DNA of 64,000 bases, from contig NZ_CP023202.1 in NCBI RefSeq assembly GCF_000220705.2, forward strand, positions 3,968,001 to 4,032,000, written 5' to 3'. The first letter of the stretch is position 1. Every line of letters begins with the position of its first letter. This stretch comes from Streptomyces xinghaiensis S187. Lineage in GTDB: Bacteria; Actinomycetota; Actinomycetes; Streptomycetales; Streptomycetaceae. Positions 61,201-64,000 of the stretch are shown here, one piece after another. The position numbers and the translations under genes are program-made. The notes under the pieces were generated by a model. It ran no database searches, was not told the DNA's origin, and worked only from the letters and a program-made list of their open reading frames with translations.

Positions 61201-61712
61201 CGGTCGTCGGCGCGGCGGGCGACGTACGGGTCGTGGACGCCGCCGACGCCCTGATCGCCGACGCCCCCGATCTGCTGCCCCTGGCCGAGGACCGCCCGCT
61301 GGTCCCGGTGAGCCCGGCGCGGGCGGCGGACCTGGCGGAGCTGCTCCAGGTGCGGCGGCTGAGCGAGGCGTACCCGGCCCCGGTCGCGGACCCGGACGCG
61401 GGCGAGGTCCGCGAGGTCCCGGAGGCGGTCCGCGTCCTGCTGGGCCCGGGCACCCCCGAGGCGTACACCGAGTACGAGGAACTGTTCGTCCGCGCCGGAG
61501 CGGACGGCACGGGCGGGAAGGATACGGCGGGGCTGGTGGAGGTCGACTGGCGCCGCACCCCCGACGGCGTGGTGCACGCCGCGACCGTGGAGGGCGTGGC
61601 CGCGGGCCTGGCCTGGGCGGCGGGCCAGTGGCCCCGCCGCTTCGAGGTCGCGGCCCTGCTGGAGGACCTGTCCCGCACGGAGGAACTGGCCCGGGACCGC
61701 TGGTTCGACTGA
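58260..61712 (+). CDS. Sacsin/Hsp90-like GHKL ATPase-domain protein
   Basis: A 1150-residue protein. The N-terminal 250 residues form a GHKL ATPase domain: the N-box VVELAQNAADAAARTG near residue 59 with the Mg2+-binding Asn, and the glycine-rich GRFGVGFAAVLAVSDEP near 130. This matches the sacsin N-terminal ATPase-like family. The rest is a long alpha/beta region with repeated Leu/Asp/Glu-rich segments and no other known motif. It probably acts as an ATP-dependent chaperone-like or clamp protein; clients are unknown. AAGGAG lies six bases before GTG 58260. It stands alone between the DUF3027 gene and a convergent P-type ATPase. Confidence 0.82.
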   Translation: MSGTAMVRAAAGGHDPYGTARLRRGVLDAWAASPARFREDANAEEDLALGGYRDRLVVELAQNAADAAARTGVPGRLRLTVHAAEGDSPAVLAAANTGAPLDAAGVESLATLRASAKRDEWREGEGTPSVGRFGVGFAAVLAVSDEPAVISRGGSVRWSLAEARDLAAEAAGGSPGLADELRRRDGHVPLLRLPLPAEGSAPVGYDTAVVLPLRDGAAEDLAERLLAGVDDALLLTLPGLDEIVIEIPGEDARTLTRRQDGPYTVVEDSARGTTRWRTASSGGRLEPALLADRPVEERLRPFWSVTWAVPVDAEGAPARPATASVVHAPTPTEEPLGLPALLVGSFPLEPTRRHTAPGPLTDFLTARAAETYTELLRAWQPLSTGTIDLVPGPLGKGGLDGRLRAEVLRLLPRVPFLAGAGTAVEGAEEPGADGELETFPGFGGGGAGPGARTSAGAPGGADTAATGPSATGTGAEAAGGPRPVRLRPVDAEIVEGAGSETVQVLAELFPGLLPAGLERRPELRSLGVVRVPLGEAVDRLAGVERSPSWWRRLYDSLAGTDPERLSGLPVPLADGRTTIGPRQVLLPLPGEEHGADGGTERAGTERAGTDATTGERRDRAAAPSAATLARLGLKVAHPDAAHPLLEKLGALPASPRAVLTTPQVRAAVAASLDSEDVWDEDTLDAEELAEAVLGLVSEAGIAPDDEPWLGALALPDEEGELAPAGELVFPGSDFEQVIREGELAACDAGLAGRWGAETLAAVGVQSTFALVRATDVVLDPDEFEPRDSDYAEPDDAGLLDSVDVWCEDVLDQLPDSPVPPVATEITAVRDLDLVDDDAWPRALALLARPPLRDALTQPVRVLLPDGTTETVRPYTAWWLRGHPVLDGRRPAGLRAAGGDPLLAGLYEAADATGFEDEQVLRALGVRTSVAALLDEPGGAAELLNRLADPERPVRARQLHGLYNALAVLDPEQVTLPDELRAVVGAAGDVRVVDAADALIADAPDLLPLAEDRPLVPVSPARAADLAELLQVRRLSEAYPAPVADPDAGEVREVPEAVRVLLGPGTPEAYTEYEELFVRAGADGTGGKDTAGLVEVDWRRTPDGVVHAATVEGVAAGLAWAAGQWPRRFEVAALLEDLSRTEELARDRWFD

Positions 61713-61810
61713 GCCGCGCCGAGTCGGCGGGGCGTGCGCCACTCCGCCGGCTCACCCCGCCGCCCCGCCGACTTACGGCGCCCACCACCGCCCCACCGGA
61801 TCGCGTCCGC

Positions 61811-64000
61811 TCAGGCCGGGAAGCGCCGGCCGACCCAGCGCCAGCTCAGCTCCATCAGTACCGCCGCGGCCGCCGCGATGCCCACCGCCGTCCACGGCAT
61901 CACCGTCCCCACCAGACGCAGCGCGAAGAAGTGCTGCAGCATCGGTGTGACGATCACGACCAGGAAGGCGGACGCCATGGTGGCGACCAGCCCGATCCGC
62001 CACCACGTGTAGGGGCGGGCCACGATCGCCAGCACCGACATCGCGATCAGGAACAGCGTCAGCGTCGCCGCGCTCGTCTCGGCGGCCAGCGCCCCCGGCC
62101 CCGTGTAGTGGTGCCGGGCCAGCAGGTACGAGGTGAACGTCGCCGCCCCCGCGATGAGGCCGGCCGGGACGGCGTACCGCATCACCCGCCGGACGAAGTG
62201 CGGTTGCGCCCGCTCCTTGTTGGGGGCGAGGGCCAGGAAGAAGGCCGGGATGCCGATGGTGAGTGACGAGATCAGCGTCAGATGCCGGGGCAGGAACGGG
62301 TACGGCACCTGGGAGCTCACCACCAGGACCGCCAGCAGCACCGAGTAGACCGTCTTCGTCAGGAAGAGGGTCGCCACGCGCGTGATGTTGCCGATCACCC
62401 GCCGCCCCTCGGCGACCACCGACGGCAGGGTGGCGAAGCTGTTGTTGAGCAGCACGATCTGGGCGACGGCCCGGGTGGCCTCCGAGCCGGAGCCCATGGA
62501 GACGCCGATGTCGGCGTCCTTCAGGGCCAGGACGTCGTTCACGCCGTCACCCGTCATGGCCACGGTGTGGCCGCGGGACTGCAGGGCGCCCACCATGTCC
62601 CGCTTCTGCTGCGGCGTGACGCGCCCGAAGACCGCGCCCTTCTCCAGCACCTCCGCCATGTCCTCCCGGTCCTCCGGCAGGCGGCGGGCGTCGACCGTGG
62701 TCTCCGCGCCCGGGAGGCCGAGCTTGCCCGCGACCGCGCCCACGGACACGGCGTTGTCACCGGAGATGACCTTGGCGGCGACGTCCTGCTCCGCGAAGTA
62801 CCGCAAGGTGTCCCGGGCGTCGGGACGCAGCCACTGTTCGAGGACGACCAGGGCGACGGGGTGCGCGCCGCGGCCCGCCTCCGGGTCGAGCAGCGGCTGC
62901 CCAGTGCGGGCGAGCAGCAGCACGCGCAGCCCCTGCGTGTTGAGCTCGTCCACCGAGGCCAGCGCCGGATCACCGGCGGGCAGCAGCACGTCCGGCGCGC
63001 CCAGCAGCCAGGTGGTGGTGGCGCCGTCGGTGTCGGTGAGCGCCGCGCCGCAGTACTTGCGGGCGGAGGAGAACGGCAGCGTCTCGGTGTGCCGCCAGCC
63101 GTCCGGGGCGGGGCAGTGCCGGCCGACGGCCTGCAGGCTGGCGTTGGGCCGCGGGTCGCAGGCGCCGAGCGTGCCGAGGACGTGCCGCACCCGCTCCTCG
63201 CCGCTGCCGTCGAGGACGCGGATGCCGGTGACGTCCATGCCGCCCTCGGTGAGGGTGCCGGTCTTGTCCAGGCAGACGACGTCCACCCGGGCCAGCCCCT
63301 CGATGGCCGGCAGCTCCTGCACCAGGCACTGCTTGCGGCCCAGCCGTATGACACCGATCGCGAAGGCCACCGAGGTCAGCAGCACCAGGCCCTCGGGGAC
63401 CATCGGCACGATGCCGCCGACCATGCGGCGGACCGCCTCCCGCCAGTCGTGGTCCTGCACGAAGAGCTGGCTGACGACGAGCCCGATCGCGGCCGGGATC
63501 AGCATGTACGTGATGTATTTGAGGATCTGGCTGATGCCGCTCCGCAGCTCGGAGTGGACGAGGGTGAACCGCGAAGCCTCCTCGGCCAGTTGGGCCGCGT
63601 AGGCCTCCCGGCCGACCTTGGTGGCGGTGAAGGCGCCGGTGCCCGCGACCACGAAGCTGCCGGACATCACCGGGTCGCCGGGGCGCTTGAGGACGGGGTC
63701 GGCCTCGCCGGTGAGCAGCGACTCGTCGATCTCCAGCCCGTCCGCCTCGGCGACCTCGCCGTCGACGGGGCACTTGTCGCCGGGGCCGATCTCGACCAGA
63801 TCCCCGAGGACGATGTCACCCGTCCGCACCTCGGCGGAGTGGCCGTCGCGCCGGACGACCGGCCGGGCCTCGCTGATCACGGCGAGGTTGTCCAGGGTCT
63901 TCTTGGCGCGCAGTTCCTGGATGATGCCGATGGCGGTGTTGGCGATGATGACGAAGCCGAACAGGCCGTCCTGGATCGGGCCGACGATCAGGATGATCAG
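61811..64000 (-). CDS. Cation-transporting P-type ATPase, N-terminus outside the window
   Basis: 730 codons are visible and the frame runs off the right edge. The actuator region has VDGEVAEADGLEIDESLLTG, the phosphorylation site is VCLDKTGTLTEGG about 243 residues from the edge, and the hinge is AMTGDGVNDVLALKDADIGV. Six C-terminal helices complete the transporter. No heavy-metal-binding domain is visible and the layout resembles PII-like/CtpE-type pumps (Ca2+ or similar divalent ions), so a copper or zinc role is unlikely; the ion is not certain. Convergent with the sacsin-like gene. Confidence 0.88.
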   Translation of the reverse strand: MIILIVGPIQDGLFGFVIIANTAIGIIQELRAKKTLDNLAVISEARPVVRRDGHSAEVRTGDIVLGDLVEIGPGDKCPVDGEVAEADGLEIDESLLTGEADPVLKRPGDPVMSGSFVVAGTGAFTATKVGREAYAAQLAEEASRFTLVHSELRSGISQILKYITYMLIPAAIGLVVSQLFVQDHDWREAVRRMVGGIVPMVPEGLVLLTSVAFAIGVIRLGRKQCLVQELPAIEGLARVDVVCLDKTGTLTEGGMDVTGIRVLDGSGEERVRHVLGTLGACDPRPNASLQAVGRHCPAPDGWRHTETLPFSSARKYCGAALTDTDGATTTWLLGAPDVLLPAGDPALASVDELNTQGLRVLLLARTGQPLLDPEAGRGAHPVALVVLEQWLRPDARDTLRYFAEQDVAAKVISGDNAVSVGAVAGKLGLPGAETTVDARRLPEDREDMAEVLEKGAVFGRVTPQQKRDMVGALQSRGHTVAMTGDGVNDVLALKDADIGVSMGSGSEATRAVAQIVLLNNSFATLPSVVAEGRRVIGNITRVATLFLTKTVYSVLLAVLVVSSQVPYPFLPRHLTLISSLTIGIPAFFLALAPNKERAQPHFVRRVMRYAVPAGLIAGAATFTSYLLARHHYTGPGALAAETSAATLTLFLIAMSVLAIVARPYTWWRIGLVATMASAFLVVIVTPMLQHFFALRLVGTVMPWTAVGIAAAAAVLMELSWRWVGRRFPA

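Noticed and set aside
58002..61742. Minus-strand open frame of more than 1200 codons opposite the sacsin-like gene
   Set aside because: It is an antisense shadow; the plus strand has the GHKL motifs and a proper ribosome site.

Overview
The window is chromosomal DNA of an actinomycete, almost certainly a Streptomyces. It has very high G+C, strong third-codon-position GC bias (which produces long antisense shadow frames), frequent GTG starts, mycothiol-dependent formaldehyde detoxification, the futalosine route to menaquinone, a DasR-type operator, a BldD-like palindrome at a cdgB-type diguanylate cyclase, and an orphan groEL2 behind CIRCE sites. From memory the gene order follows the S. coelicolor SCO426x-SCO433x core region; this was not computed. 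I see no rRNA, tRNA, CRISPR array, prophage or intact insertion sequence.

Layout. 1-10 kb: end of a lamin-tail protein, a secreted alpha/beta hydrolase, a QsdR-type TetR regulator, a GT-C membrane glycosyltransferase, a GNAT acetyltransferase, a quinone oxidoreductase, an orphan MdcB/CitG-like protein and a Tat-exported intradiol dioxygenase. 10-18 kb: an MscR/metallo-hydrolase pair, TerD, an ArfB-like rescue factor, a small secreted protein, a flavin reductase, CdgB and a CBM35 membrane protein. 18-23 kb: an amino-sugar locus with a PfkB-family gene whose signature residues are altered, nagA, what looks like a collapsed nagK, a dre operator and an orphan sugar-binding lipoprotein. 23-28 kb: convergent otsB and otsA and then gpgS. 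28-33 kb: a SAM-I riboswitch followed by metM-metO (homocysteine synthesis from O-phosphohomoserine), a cold-shock protein and groEL2. 33-36 kb: murR-murQ for MurNAc-6-P recycling plus two small genes. 36-45 kb: an MFS exporter, an HD protein, a HelD-type helicase, a GT87 glycosyltransferase and XPB helicase. 45-64 kb: the XPB partner, membrane and HAD proteins, a cold-shock-domain protein, a fused mqnB-mqnD gene, a DUF2771 lipoprotein, an MFS protein, a DUF3027 protein, a sacsin/Hsp90-like ATPase and most of a P-type ATPase cut by the window edge.

Together these are mostly housekeeping and stress functions: cell-wall amino-sugar recycling (nagA, murQR), osmolyte and glucosylglycerate synthesis (otsAB, gpgS), sulfur amino-acid synthesis under SAM control, proteostasis (groEL2, cold shock, sacsin-like), DNA and RNA-polymerase maintenance (XPB pair, HelD) and c-di-GMP signalling. 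At least twelve genes have a -10-like hexamer (TAnnnT, or CACAAT in two cases) only six or seven bases before the start codon and are probably read from leaderless mRNAs.

The most unusual features are a dispersed two-hairpin element in five places whose second stem shows compensatory base changes; erosion of the nag locus; the in-frame mqnB-mqnD fusion; and a run of four CIRCE half-sites at fixed spacing before groEL2.
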